A stretch of DNA of 64,000 nucleotides from Marinomonas polaris DSM 16579 (GCF_900129155.1 NZ_FQVF01000003.1:187872-251871), one strand, 5' to 3'. Shown: positions 1 through 9,140, counted from the first letter of the stretch. The notes: a model not told the origin generated them from the sequence alone. Numbers and translations: made by a program.

Positions 1-277
1 CATGATAGAAAGCACACTCCATGAGGCAGGCATCGAACTCAATGTGGCGTTTGATGCTCACCAACTTGCTACGGTAGGACGCATGGTCAGCGAGGGAATG
101 GGCGTGGCTGTTGTCCCGGCGTTGTGCCGACAACAAGCCATAGAACAAGGCGCAATCTGCCGACCAGTGATAGCACCCGAAATTCGCCGACGAGTTGGCG
201 TGATCTGCCAACCCAGATCCAACCTATCCATCGCCGCAGCGGCCATGCTGGATGTGCTGATTAATACTTATGCTTGA
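1..277 (+). CDS. LysR-family regulator, C-terminal fragment (cut by window edge)
   Basis: About 91 residues are visible and the reading frame is open to the window edge. The fragment matches the end of a LysR substrate-binding domain: a segment like QLATVGRMVSEGMGVAVVPALC is the usual hinge region where the effector pocket closes, followed by a basic beta strand and a final helix. The N-terminal helix-turn-helix lies outside the window, so neither target nor effector can be named. It converges on the aldA operon, with a shared terminator between them. The methionine at base 2 is internal and not a start. Confidence 0.8.
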   Translation, partial: MIESTLHEAGIELNVAFDAHQLATVGRMVSEGMGVAVVPALCRQQAIEQGAICRPVIAPEIRRRVGVICQPRSNLSIAAAAMLDVLINTYA

Positions 278-304
278 TACTATTTATTAAATTGCTTCAT
301 AAAT

Positions 305-342
305 AAATAAAAAAGCGCTTGAGGAAATACACCAAGCGCTTT
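305..342. terminator. Bidirectional rho-independent terminator
   Basis: A perfect 10-bp stem (AAAGCGCTTG at 312-321 pairing with CAAGCGCTTT at 333-342) has an 11-nt loop. Read on the minus strand it ends in a run of T, so it closes the aldA-rhm operon. On the plus strand it follows the LysR gene. Confidence 0.85.
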
Positions 343-368
343 AAGTAAACCCCTATCTGAAACTAGAA

Positions 369-1808
369 TTAAGATTGGAGATAGACAACATGAGTATTTG
401 TATATTCATACAAGCCATGTTTGCCATCTGCACCACCAATTCCAGACTTTCTAACACCTGCATGAAAGCCTTGCATTGCTTCAAAGTTCTCTCGGTTGAT
501 GTAAGTTTCACCAAAATCTAGCTCGCGCATTGCTTGCATCGCTTTGGACAAATCACGGGTGTAAATAGCTGATGTCAGACCGTATTCACAATCATTAGCG
601 TGTGTGATTGCTTCATCTAAAGAATCAACTATTTGAATAGGCAGTACTGGTCCAAATGTTTCTTTACGCATTATGTCCATTGACATATCACATTGACTCA
701 ACACGGTTGGTTGGAAGAAATAACCTTTTCCAGTATCCGCAACTTTACCGCCACATTCTAACTTCGCACCTTGCTGTAAAGCTAACTCAACACTAGCTGC
801 GACTTTATCAAGTCCAATCTTATTCACCATAGGTCCCATCGCAATATCGCTGTCTTTTAGTGGATCACCAAAAGTAACCTGTTCCATCGCTTGGGTAATA
901 CGCTTGGTAAACTCTGCTGCGACACCATTCTGTACATATACTCTTTCTGTACAGTTGCAAACTTGTCCAGAGTTAATAACACGAGAATCACAAATAGCTT
1001 TAACAGCAAGGTCTAAGTCCGCATCATCAAGAACAATCGCAGGAGCTTTACCACCCAATTCTAAATTCACTTTAGTGATATTTTTGGCGGCAGCGGCCAT
1101 AATTTTTTCACCAGTAGCCACACTTCCTGTAAAACTAATCATATCTACATCTGGGGAAGCACTTAGTTGAGCACCTACTTCTCCACCTCCGCAAACCACA
1201 TTAAAAACACCTTTCGGTAGAGACGTTTCTGCAAGTAACTTTGTAAATTCAAAACAGTTATTAGGTGTTTCTTCACTCGGCTTAATAACAATAGTATTAC
1301 CTGTTACCAAGGCTGGCGCCATTTTTCGAGCAATCAAAAAAAATGGAAAATTCCATGGCAAAATACCAGCCACCACACCAACTGGTTTACGTAGTAAGAA
1401 AATATTTTCGTTTTGACGATCACTGGTGATCACCTCACCTTCTATACGACGAGCCCATTCGGCCATGTAGTCAATATAATCAGCAGTGAAATTCACTTCT
1501 ACCTCAGCAAGAGGAAGTATTTTACCTTGCTCTTCGCTAATTACTTTTGCCAGTCTAGGTACGTGTTCACGAATTTTTGCGGCAATTTCACGTAAGTAAC
1601 CAGCTCGTTCATTCGGTGTCTTACGAGACCAAGATTTTTGCGCCGTACGAGCTGCGGCAATAGCTTGCTGAACATCACTCTCAGAGGAAGCTGGAACGTG
1701 AGAGATTAACGCTTCCGTGGCAGGGTTAAATACATCTAGACTGGCTTCGCTTGAACAAAACTCACCATTGATAAAATTTTGATAAGTAGGAATGTTATTG
1801 TTTTTCAT
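369..1808 (-). CDS. aldA: Lactaldehyde/glycolaldehyde dehydrogenase AldA
   Basis: NAD-dependent aldehyde dehydrogenase of 479 residues that oxidises L-lactaldehyde to L-lactate. The sequence is very close to E. coli AldA over its full length, including the PWNFPFFLIARKMAPAL stretch, the Glu of NLELGGKAP (about residue 250), the nucleophilic Cys in NSGQVCNC (about 284) and the end YTNTHVVYLQS-like tail. It is the last gene of the minus-strand rhm operon, just after the aldolase. The non-phosphorylating rhamnose route yields pyruvate and L-lactaldehyde from that aldolase, so its role here is to remove the lactaldehyde. Assignment to the family is firm; substrate is inferred from neighbours and similarity. 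Confidence 0.93.
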   Translation of the reverse strand: MKNNNIPTYQNFINGEFCSSEASLDVFNPATEALISHVPASSESDVQQAIAAARTAQKSWSRKTPNERAGYLREIAAKIREHVPRLAKVISEEQGKILPLAEVEVNFTADYIDYMAEWARRIEGEVITSDRQNENIFLLRKPVGVVAGILPWNFPFFLIARKMAPALVTGNTIVIKPSEETPNNCFEFTKLLAETSLPKGVFNVVCGGGEVGAQLSASPDVDMISFTGSVATGEKIMAAAAKNITKVNLELGGKAPAIVLDDADLDLAVKAICDSRVINSGQVCNCTERVYVQNGVAAEFTKRITQAMEQVTFGDPLKDSDIAMGPMVNKIGLDKVAASVELALQQGAKLECGGKVADTGKGYFFQPTVLSQCDMSMDIMRKETFGPVLPIQIVDSLDEAITHANDCEYGLTSAIYTRDLSKAMQAMRELDFGETYINRENFEAMQGFHAGVRKSGIGGADGKHGLYEYTNTHVVYLQS

Positions 1809-1829
1809 ATTTTCTCCTATGTTTCTTAT

Positions 1830-2627
1830 TTAGTAGGTGCCTGAGCTATTTGATTTAGAACTAACACCAAGGTATTTATTAAGGTTTTCTTTTGCTGCGC
1901 TACGCATCAATGAAATGTCTATTCCAACAGCAACAAAACTACAGCCCATTTCCATATATTTACGGGCATCGGCTTCTACAGGAGCCAAAATTCCACAAGC
2001 CTTTTCTGCTGAAAAAGTTGCATCAATCACAGATAGAATGCTGGATTGCACATCAGCATGATAAGGATTTCCTGGATGACCAAGACCAATTGAAAGGTCT
2101 GCAGGACCAATAAAGACCGCATCAACACCATCTACATTGGCGATTTCCGCCGCATTTTTAACGCCTAATGCTGATTCAATCTGAACAATCAAACACAACT
2201 CATCGCCAGCAATATTTAGGTAATTGTCTACAGAATCCCAACGTGTAGCTCGTGCAAGACCACCACCGACTCCCCGAATACCTTTTGGCGGGTAATGCAT
2301 CGCTGAAACTAATGCCTTTGCTTGTTCTGCGGTCTCCACCATAGGAATCATCAAAGTTTGAACACCTATGTCCAAAAGACGCTTGATGTTGTCTTTATCC
2401 GAGCTTTCAGGACGTACGATAGGATGCGAATGATAAGGCGCTACGGCTTGTAACTGACTTAATAAAGACTGCGTGGTGTTGGGAGCATGTTCGCTGTCTA
2501 CTAGCAACCAGTCATAACCTATCGTTGCTAAAATTTCAGCGGTATAACCTGTTGTTAAACCTGCCCAGCAACCATATTGCTTTTCAATACCTAAACGTGC
2601 TTTAAAAGTATTTTTTGGAAGCTTCAT
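1830..2627 (-). CDS. rhmA: 2-keto-3-deoxy-L-rhamnonate aldolase (HpcH/HpaI family)
   Basis: Class II metal-dependent aldolase that splits 2-keto-3-deoxy-L-rhamnonate into pyruvate and L-lactaldehyde. The HpcH/HpaI TIM barrel shows the catalytic His in VDSEHAPN (about residue 47), the metal ligands in QIESALG and GPADLS, and the glycine-rich KGIRGVGGGLARATR loop. The frame stays open 26 codons further upstream, but the ATG at 2627 has a strong GGAGGAG ribosome site 7-8 bases before it and starts the protein as MKLPKN, giving 265 residues, the usual length. Relatives such as HpaI act on 4-hydroxy-2-oxoheptanedioate; the rhmD neighbour decides for rhamnonate. Confidence 0.88.
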   Translation of the reverse strand: MKLPKNTFKARLGIEKQYGCWAGLTTGYTAEILATIGYDWLLVDSEHAPNTTQSLLSQLQAVAPYHSHPIVRPESSDKDNIKRLLDIGVQTLMIPMVETAEQAKALVSAMHYPPKGIRGVGGGLARATRWDSVDNYLNIAGDELCLIVQIESALGVKNAAEIANVDGVDAVFIGPADLSIGLGHPGNPYHADVQSSILSVIDATFSAEKACGILAPVEADARKYMEMGCSFVAVGIDISLMRSAAKENLNKYLGVSSKSNSSGTY

Positions 2628-2729
2628 TACTTTCTCCTCCTCCAAATGTGCTCCGATGCCAGATTCAAGGCAAAATCCCCCCTGCCCATAACAATTGAGG
2701 CACACTTAGAGGCTATTAATAGGAATAAT

Positions 2730-3905
2730 TTAGTGAGTGTAAGGCCGACTTAACTCACATGCAGGATTCAATCGAACACCAAATCCCGGTTTATCTAGAA
2801 CAGATATATGCATCCTTCCATTGACTGGAATAGGTTCATCCAATAGCAGTGGGTTAAACATAGGAACAACTTTGTCGGCATTAGGGGCCATCATTAAAAA
2901 CTCAGCAAATGGACTATTTTGACGAGTAAACACAAAGTGATAGCTATAAACAGACGACCCATGAGGAACCACAAGTTTGTTATGTGCGTCTGCTAATGCC
3001 GATATCTTTAAAAGTTCGGTCAAACCACCACACCAACCCACATCGGGCTGGATTAGATCACAACAGTTCTTGTCAAACAGCATGCGAAAACCCCAGCGAG
3101 TCGCTTCATGTTCACCAGTTGTCACCATCATCCCTTTAGGGATATTCTCACGCAGCTCGGCATACCCCCAATAATCATCAGGTGGAAGCGCCTCTTCAAT
3201 CCATTTCAAACCATATTCGCTGGCTGCTTTTGCTAATTTGATTGAATAATTCAAATCTAAACTCATCCAACAATCGAACATTAACCAAAAATCATCGCCT
3301 ACTTTTGAACGCATATTAGCAAGCGTTTCGATATTCTTTTTAAGTCCTTCTTCTCCATCAGCTGGCCCCCACTGCAATGGTAGCTTACCGCCAATAAACC
3401 CCATTTCTTTGGCCAAATCAGGACGAGCCCCTGTTGCATAGAATTTCAGTTCATCACGAACAGCACCACCAATCATCTTATGAACAGGCTCATTTCGAAC
3501 TTTACCCAGCAAATCCCATAGGGCTAAATCAACACCAGAAATAGCATTTAACACCACGCCTTTACGACCATAGTACAACGTTGAGTTAAACATCTGATCC
3601 CAGATTTTTTCGATATCAGTAACATCAGCTCCCTCAAGGAAACGTGCTAAATGTTTTTCAACAATAAAAGCACCGATTTCTCCACCCGTAGTGACAGCAA
3701 AACCGACCGTTCCATCTACCGCTTCAATTTCAACAACTAAAGTACCTAATACATTGATACCAAAGCTTTTCCGGCTCTTTTTGTATTCTTCATATTTGCT
3801 CATTGGTGTACAGATATGATCATCTATCCAATGGGCTTCTGTTTGATCATGGTAATCAGCGCCACCGCCTCTCACCACAAAAGCGCGAACTTCTTTTATT
3901 TGCAT
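2730..3905 (-). CDS. rhmD: L-rhamnonate dehydratase
   Basis: Enolase-superfamily enzyme that removes water from L-rhamnonate to give 2-keto-3-deoxy-L-rhamnonate. It resembles E. coli RhmD along its length: [19 protein letters not shown] at the N-terminus, [18 protein letters not shown], and the C-terminal barrel. Metal ligands are visible in [14 protein letters not shown] and TTGEHEA, and the general acid His in VVPHGSSVY. The frame opens at 3914, but the ATG at 3905 is chosen because AAGG lies 7 bases upstream (391 residues). Next gene downstream is rhmA. No rhamnose dehydrogenase or lactonase is in the window, so the module seems to take up the acid itself or depend on genes elsewhere. Confidence 0.92.
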   Translation of the reverse strand: MQIKEVRAFVVRGGGADYHDQTEAHWIDDHICTPMSKYEEYKKSRKSFGINVLGTLVVEIEAVDGTVGFAVTTGGEIGAFIVEKHLARFLEGADVTDIEKIWDQMFNSTLYYGRKGVVLNAISGVDLALWDLLGKVRNEPVHKMIGGAVRDELKFYATGARPDLAKEMGFIGGKLPLQWGPADGEEGLKKNIETLANMRSKVGDDFWLMFDCWMSLDLNYSIKLAKAASEYGLKWIEEALPPDDYWGYAELRENIPKGMMVTTGEHEATRWGFRMLFDKNCCDLIQPDVGWCGGLTELLKISALADAHNKLVVPHGSSVYSYHFVFTRQNSPFAEFLMMAPNADKVVPMFNPLLLDEPIPVNGRMHISVLDKPGFGVRLNPACELSRPYTH

Positions 3906-3932
3906 TTTCATCACCTTAGTTAATGGGGTTTA

Positions 3933-5251
3933 TTATTGTTTAAGCGCACTAGGTAGCCACAAAGCAATGTCTGGAAACATCATGACAATAGCTAAAGCAA
4001 TTACCTGCAAAATAATGAAAGGGATTACTCCACGGAAAATATCCATAAGTGACACATCTTTAGGAGCAACACTCTTTAGATAAAAACAAGCAGGACCAAA
4101 TGGTGGGGATATAAATGAAATCTGCATATTCATACAGAACAACACACCAAACCAAACTGGATCTAAGCCCAAAGATTTAATGATTGGAATAAAGATAGGC
4201 ATGGTCAGTATCAAAATACCAATCCAGTCCATGAACATCCCCAAAATAGCTAAGATCACCATCATAATGATGACAATCACCATTGGTGAATAAGGTAACC
4301 CCTGCATTAAGCCCGAAAGATAACGTGACCCACCCATGATATTAAAAATACCAATAAGCGCTGTTGCTCCAAGGCTTAACCAGAAAAGCTTTCCACAGGT
4401 TTGCAGTGTTTCTAGCAACGCAGATTTCAGCGAGTCAGATGTCAGCATTCTTCGCTTAACTAATACTACAAAAGTAGCAATACAACCCATTGCAGCAGCT
4501 TCAGTTACCGAGCAGATACCTCCATAAATACTTCCAAGTACCCACAAGGCAATTAAGCCCGGACCAATCAAATTTTTTAGTGTTTTAATCTTTTCAGAAA
4601 AGCTCAACACTTCACTTTCAGGTAACGCTGGGCCATGATCCGGATTTAACTTACACAGCACATAGATATAAATCATGTACAAAGTAGCAAGTAATAAACC
4701 AGGTAATAACGTCGCTTTGAACAACTCGCCCGTCGACACTCCTGCAGTTACGCCATACATAATTAATACGATACTTGGAGGTATCATTGTTCCCAAAGCA
4801 CCACCCGCAGCAATCGTACCAACAGCGAGCTGCTTGTTATATTTCAAACGTAACAGTTGCGGCAAGGCAACCAAGCCAAGCCAAGCATGACAGTTTCACC
4901 ACCCACTATCCCAGTAATAGCAGCTAGAAGAACTGCTACGAACATTGTTTGAATAGCAACCCCACCTCGTAGACGCCCAGACCAAACATACATAGCGTTG
5001 AATAAGTCCTTAGCAACGCCCGATCGCTCCATGAAAGCCGCCATCAATACAAACATAGGAACGGCTAGTAATGATGGCTCCATCACAAAAGTGTACATAC
5101 GAGCAGCAATTAGCGTAATCCCATCTGGACCAATCACCGCAAGCGTCGTAACAATTGCAATAGCCATTGTGACAAATGCTAAGGGCAACCCAAGCATCAT
5201 CAGTACAATCATTGATCCTAAAATACTAAGAGTAACGTACTGAACAGACAT
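3933..5251 (-). pseudogene. TRAP transporter large permease DctM, frameshifted
   Basis: This is the 12-helix large membrane subunit of a TRAP importer, probably for L-rhamnonate or a related sugar acid. It is read in two frames. Bases 5251 to about 4880 give the N-terminal 120 or so residues up to GETVMLGL, and about 4885 to 3933 give the rest, from VALPQLLRLKYNKQLAVGT to the end. The break is at three tandem CCAAG units (4871-4885). Removing one unit restores GETVMLGLVALPQLL and a normal protein of 437 residues. The start overlaps the stop of dctQ in TAATG. Apart from the repeat both parts look intact and under selection, so this may be a recent mutation, a reversible slippage state or a sequencing or assembly error. 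Confidence 0.85.
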
Positions 5252-5742
5252 TAGTATTTACTCCCTATTTCATGGCTAAAAGTATCTTCAATAAAGTTGA
5301 CCAACGCTTGGAGAGACATGAATACTGCACTAACTGTAATCATAGGCTTGATAATGGCGGGAATGGGAACATCCCAACTTCCTCCAGTCGATTCACCACG
5401 CATGATGGCATCCATACCGAAACGCCATCCAGCCCATGCAATACATAAGCACACGACAAAACAAAAGAGGCTATTTAGCTGAACTAAACGATGCTGCCAC
5501 TTTTCAGGCAACATCTCTTGTATTGCCGTAATCGCAATATGATCTCGTTCTTTCATCACATAACTACCGGATAAAATGATAGCAGCTGCAGACAAGGCCA
5601 AACTAAGATCAAAAACCCAAGTAGTAGGGCTATTTAAGAGGTAACGCATACCGACCTCATACCCAGTAATGGCAACACTGATTAAGAAAAACCAAGACAC
5701 TACTTTTCCTAACCAATCTGAAATACCACGAATAATATTCAT
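5251..5742 (-). CDS. TRAP transporter small permease DctQ
   Basis: A protein of 163 residues with four hydrophobic segments in the typical DctQ pattern: helix one around SWFFLISVAITGYEVGMRYLLN, a second ending at IILSGSYVMKERDHIAI, and two more after a polar loop. DctQ pairs with DctM to form the inner membrane part that receives ligand from DctP. It lies between dctP and dctM, with a 1-base overlap into dctM. The start at 5742 follows a G-rich ribosome site (GGGGGG) 4 bases upstream. Confidence 0.88.
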   Translation of the reverse strand: MNIIRGISDWLGKVVSWFFLISVAITGYEVGMRYLLNSPTTWVFDLSLALSAAAIILSGSYVMKERDHIAITAIQEMLPEKWQHRLVQLNSLFCFVVCLCIAWAGWRFGMDAIMRGESTGGSWDVPIPAIIKPMITVSAVFMSLQALVNFIEDTFSHEIGSKY

Positions 5743-5761
5743 AATCCCCCCAAGAACCTTG

Positions 5762-6784
5762 TTATTCGAGTAAACCTAGGCGCTTCATGAAATTAACGTG
5801 CGACTCGTATGCTTTATGAGCCAAATCCGACTCTTTAGAAGCTTCTAACCAAACCCCCTTAGCAATTTCACGCATCTTGTTCTGCTCTTCTGCCGACCAA
5901 TAAATAGGTTCAACCCCTTCAGCTTTATCTTTTTCCATTACCTCACCGCGAGAGACCATGTCAGATAAGTTGATTTGAACGGTTAAATCTCGGTAGGCTG
6001 TAGTGATGATTTGCTGGATATCTTTAGGTTGGGCATCCCACTTTTTCTTGCTCACAGACATAGAAAGGACAGGTAGGGAGTGGAAGTCAACGATAGGATA
6101 CTTAGCCACTTCGTGATAACCAGCAGCGCTATTCATTACATAGCTACTGGCATCAGCTGCATCTATAACGCCTTTTTCAAGCGCAGAATAGATATCAGCC
6201 ATCCCCATATTTAAAGGCGCGGCTCCCATATCAGAGAATATCTCCGAAGCAAGCCCAGAAGGAGCGCGAACTTTAACACCCTGAAAATCAGCTACAGTAC
6301 GGATCGGCTTTTTAGCAATTAAAGATTCAATCCCTGCATTTGAACAGCCAACAAAATGAATATCGTAGTTGTCATATACTTCTTGGAAAAGCTCTTTACC
6401 TCCACCGAACTCACACCAAGCAAAAGCTTGTGTCCAATCAGTGTATCCACCAACTAAATCAGCCAGCATAGCAAAGCCTTTATCAAGACCAGCAAAGTAG
6501 GCAGGTGAAGTAATATCGCCATCTATAATGCCATATCCCATCGCATCGATAGTTTCACTGGCTGCAACAACAGAACCACCTGGAAGTAACTCAAGTCGTA
6601 AACGTCCACCTAACATTTCATTCACATTGTTCACCCATGCTTCTTCAGCTTGATAAACAATATGTCCAGTAGGTAGATGACTTTGAATTTTCCAAACATC
6701 TTCAGCAAGGGCATTTGAGGATAAAGCACCTAATGCCATGCCTAAAACGGCGACTTTAGATACAAGTGTATGTCTTTTTAACAT
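5762..6784 (-). CDS. TRAP transporter periplasmic binding protein DctP
   Basis: Solute receptor of the TRAP system, 340 residues. A signal peptide is clear: MLKRHTLVSK, then a hydrophobic core, then SSNALA before the mature EDVWKIQSHLP. The DctP fold shows in GHIVYQAEEAWVNNVNEMLGGRLRLELLPGG and in the substrate-binding Arg region GVKVRAPSGLASEIFSDMGA. The frame runs 15 codons further upstream, but the ATG at 6784 has GGAG in front of it and begins the signal peptide. First gene of the operon, so it is the first product under the palindromic operator. The ligand is inferred from rhmD/rhmA to be L-rhamnonate or a similar acid. Confidence 0.9.
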   Translation of the reverse strand: MLKRHTLVSKVAVLGMALGALSSNALAEDVWKIQSHLPTGHIVYQAEEAWVNNVNEMLGGRLRLELLPGGSVVAASETIDAMGYGIIDGDITSPAYFAGLDKGFAMLADLVGGYTDWTQAFAWCEFGGGKELFQEVYDNYDIHFVGCSNAGIESLIAKKPIRTVADFQGVKVRAPSGLASEIFSDMGAAPLNMGMADIYSALEKGVIDAADASSYVMNSAAGYHEVAKYPIVDFHSLPVLSMSVSKKKWDAQPKDIQQIITTAYRDLTVQINLSDMVSRGEVMEKDKAEGVEPIYWSAEEQNKMREIAKGVWLEASKESDLAHKAYESHVNFMKRLGLLE

Positions 6785-6826
6785 TCTTATTCTCCACACT
6801 TTTATATACGTTTTTATTGTTAGGTA

Positions 6827-6857
6827 CATAGGTAACCTGTCTGACAGGTTACCTATG
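6827..6857. promoter_or_regulatory. 31-bp palindromic operator, probable GntR (FadR-type) site
   Basis: CATAGGTAACCTGTC at 6827-6841 is repeated perfectly inverted at 6843-6857 around a single central T. The core TGTCTGACA is of the type bound by FadR-subfamily GntR dimers. It lies just after the predicted -10 box of the TRAP-rhm operon and 95 bases before the divergent gntR gene, so repression of the operon by that regulator is the simple reading. Confidence 0.75.
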
Positions 6858-6862
6858 TTTAC

Positions 6863-6892
6863 TATTTAGCCTAGTTGAACTATTATTGTCAA
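6863..6892 (-). promoter_or_regulatory. Predicted sigma-70 promoter of the TRAP-rhm operon
   Basis: On the minus strand TTGACA (6892-6887) is followed after 18 bases by TAAATA (6868-6863). The perfect -35 box and the position about 80 bases before dctP support it. The palindrome at 6827-6857 would cover the transcription start. Confidence 0.55.
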
Positions 6893-6951
6893 CATTAGAT
6901 TTAAAAAATGCCTATTAAAAACGGCATCCAACAAAATGGATAATTTGAACA

Positions 6952-7674
6952 ATGACCAAACTTTTAGAGTCACTCAATCTAGATCCTATCGACCGCGAAT
7001 CCATTGCGGAAAAAGTAGTGAATAAAATTCTTTCTCTAGTTCAATCTGGTAATTTGAAACCAGGTGACAAACTGCCTTCCGAAAAAGAATTAATGACAGT
7101 TTTTTCTGTCAGTAGACCTACCCTCAGAGAAGCGCTACGCGCCTTATCAATACTAGGAATAACGGCGACTAAAAAAGGCGGAGGAACCTATATATCAGAA
7201 TTAAAAGCCGCAGATTTATTGAGACCATTAGAATTTTTTGTCTCAATAGAAGATCAAAGTATTAGAGACATTTTTGAGTGCAGACGAATTCTAGAATGTG
7301 AGATGGTTGCTAAAGCAGCAGCTTGTGTAACAGATCAACAACTTATTGAATTCGACCAATTGATAAGCGTTCAAAAAGAAGCAGTAAAAGACCCTGTAGC
7401 GTTTCGAATTTCTGATCAGAAATTTCACGAGTTATTGGCCACTATTTCAGGCAATGTTGTTTTAGCCCGGTTAGCCGACGGAATGTATAACATCGCCATG
7501 GATGCTCGCCGCAAGGCAACAGAAATGGAAGGGGTTCTACCTCAGAGTATTGCAGACCACATCGCTATTGTTAATGCACTCAAGAAAAAAGATTCTACGC
7601 TTGCATCTGAAGCTATGAGAGAACATTTGAATAACATTGAAAACTCTACTCTGCTGGCAATATCAAATGAATAA
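6952..7674 (+). CDS. GntR-family (FadR subfamily) transcriptional regulator
   Basis: A 240-residue regulator. The N-terminal winged helix-turn-helix (about residues 17-80) has the hallmark LKPGDKLPSEKELMTVFSVSRPTLREALRALSILGI followed by the wing KKGGGTYI. The C-terminal all-helical FCD ligand domain covers roughly 95-230, with conserved polar residues in DIFECRRILE, DQKFHELLA and DHIAIVNAL. It is divergent from the L-rhamnonate TRAP operon and faces a large palindrome, so it most likely represses that operon until a sugar acid or its keto-deoxy product binds. The effector itself is inference. Confidence 0.88.
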   Translation: MTKLLESLNLDPIDRESIAEKVVNKILSLVQSGNLKPGDKLPSEKELMTVFSVSRPTLREALRALSILGITATKKGGGTYISELKAADLLRPLEFFVSIEDQSIRDIFECRRILECEMVAKAAACVTDQQLIEFDQLISVQKEAVKDPVAFRISDQKFHELLATISGNVVLARLADGMYNIAMDARRKATEMEGVLPQSIADHIAIVNALKKKDSTLASEAMREHLNNIENSTLLAISNE

Positions 7675-7760
7675 TTGAAAGATAGGTATCTTCCTCATAG
7701 GTAGTAATCTAAATAGTGGACAAAATAAGGAACGATGAGAATCTTTTGCATTTAAGTCGT

Positions 7761-7827
7761 TTTCAGCATGCTTTTATGTCGCTGAAAGGACTATTCTTTT
7801 TGCGACTGGTGACAAAATAACCAGTCG
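7761..7827 (+). other. Two hairpins in the leader of fdhA
   Basis: The first pairs TTTCAGC (7761-7767) with GCTGAAA (7781-7787) and is followed by ATTCTTTTT, so it could terminate gntR transcription. The second is a perfect 8-bp stem, CGACTGGT (7803-7810) with ACCAGTCG (7820-7827). Together they fill much of the 190 bases between gntR and fdhA. A regulatory role is possible, but no known riboswitch or T-box features are visible. Confidence 0.4.
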
Positions 7828-7864
7828 TGCACACAACAAAAACAACAGCAAAAAGGATGTCCAT

Positions 7865-9058
7865 ATGCATAATCACGCAAACCGAGGCGTTATTTATCAA
7901 GGTAATGGCACAGTCAAAGTCGAAGCCATCCCTTTTCCTGAACTCGCTATTGGCAAACGCCGTTGCGATCATGGAGTTATTCTCAAAGTCGTCACAACCA
8001 ACATTTGTGGCAGCGATCAACACATGGTGCGAGGTCGAACGACTGCTGAAAAAGGCTTAGTGCTTGGTCATGAAATCACTGGCGAAGTCATCGAATGTGG
8101 CCGCGATGTGGAATTCATCAAGGTTGGAGACTTAGTTTCCGTACCTTTTAACATTGCCTGCGGCCGTTGCCGTAACTGTAAAGAAGGCAAAACCGGTATT
8201 TGTCTAAATGTTAACCCTGCTCGCCCCGGTGCGGCTTATGGTTATGTAGACATGGGCGGTTGGGTTGGCGGACAAGCCGACTATGTTATGGTGCCTTACG
8301 CCGATTTCAATTTGCTTAAATTCCCTAATGCCGATCAAGCTCGCGAGAAAATCCAAAGCCTCACGCTACTTTCTGATATTTTCCCAACAGGTTTCCATGG
8401 TTGCGTCACCGCTGGCGTGGGTCCAGGTTCTACAGTTTATATCGCTGGTGCCGGTCCTGTCGGTTTGGCGGCGGCGGCATCAGCGCATTTGCTTGGTGCA
8501 GCCTGCGTTATTGTCGGCGATATGATTGAAGATCGACTAAATCAAGCGCGTTCTTTTGGCTGTGAAACGATCGATCTAAAACAAGACGGCGATATTCAAG
8601 ACAAAATCGAAGCTATTCTTGGTGATCGCGAAGTGGATGCTTTTGTGGATTGTGTGGGTTTTGAAGCCCATGCTTGTGGTTGTGATCACCATCAAGAATC
8701 CCCTGCTGTCGTATTGAACTCGGCCATGCAAATGACTCGCGCTGGCGGACAAATTGGTATTCCGGGCTTGTATGTCACAGAAGATCCAGGTGCAGTTGAT
8801 AGCGCAGCTCAGCAAGGTAGTTTGAGTATGCGTTTTGGTCTAGGTTGGGCGAAATCTCATTCACTTCATACTGGCCAATGCCCAGTAATGAAATACCATC
8901 GCGCACTGATGCAAGCTATCTTGTTTGATAAAATTGACATTGCAAAAGCGGTTAACGTACAAATGATTTCACTTGATCAAGCACCACAAGGTTATGCAGA
9001 TTTCGATGGCGGCGCAGCGAAGAAATTCGTTATCGATCCTCACAAAATGGTGAGTTAA
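7865..9058 (+). CDS. fdhA: Glutathione-independent formaldehyde dehydrogenase (zinc alcohol dehydrogenase family)
   Basis: NAD-dependent medium-chain dehydrogenase of 397 residues, close to Pseudomonas putida formaldehyde dehydrogenase (a formaldehyde dismutase relative). Visible features are the catalytic zinc ligands in NICGSDQH and GHEITGE, the structural zinc Cys cluster CGRCRNCKEGKTGIC, the Rossmann motif GAGPVGLAAAAS, and the family-specific PGLYVTEDPGAVD and FGLGWAKSHS segments. The enzyme turns formaldehyde into formate without glutathione and keeps NAD tightly bound. It stands alone between gntR and a terminator. Some family members act on other short aldehydes, so the natural substrate is not certain. 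Confidence 0.9.
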   Translation: MHNHANRGVIYQGNGTVKVEAIPFPELAIGKRRCDHGVILKVVTTNICGSDQHMVRGRTTAEKGLVLGHEITGEVIECGRDVEFIKVGDLVSVPFNIACGRCRNCKEGKTGICLNVNPARPGAAYGYVDMGGWVGGQADYVMVPYADFNLLKFPNADQAREKIQSLTLLSDIFPTGFHGCVTAGVGPGSTVYIAGAGPVGLAAAASAHLLGAACVIVGDMIEDRLNQARSFGCETIDLKQDGDIQDKIEAILGDREVDAFVDCVGFEAHACGCDHHQESPAVVLNSAMQMTRAGGQIGIPGLYVTEDPGAVDSAAQQGSLSMRFGLGWAKSHSLHTGQCPVMKYHRALMQAILFDKIDIAKAVNVQMISLDQAPQGYADFDGGAAKKFVIDPHKMVS

Positions 9059-9082
9059 TCCTACCCTTACTTTTCTTGAGAA

Positions 9083-9117
9083 AAAAAACTCGTCAACGTA
9101 ATGTTGACGAGTTTTTT
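9083..9117. terminator. Bidirectional rho-independent terminator
   Basis: Perfect 10-bp stem ACTCGTCAAC (9088-9097) with GTTGACGAGT (9103-9112), a 5-nt loop, an A tract before and a T tract after. It separates fdhA from the convergent tpsB gene. Confidence 0.92.
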
Positions 9118-9140
9118 ATGTACAAACAAATAACGCGTTT

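Noticed and set aside
4844-4890. Programmed ribosomal frameshift in dctM
   Set aside because: There is no slippery heptamer or following structure of the usual kind, and one repeat unit fully explains the break.
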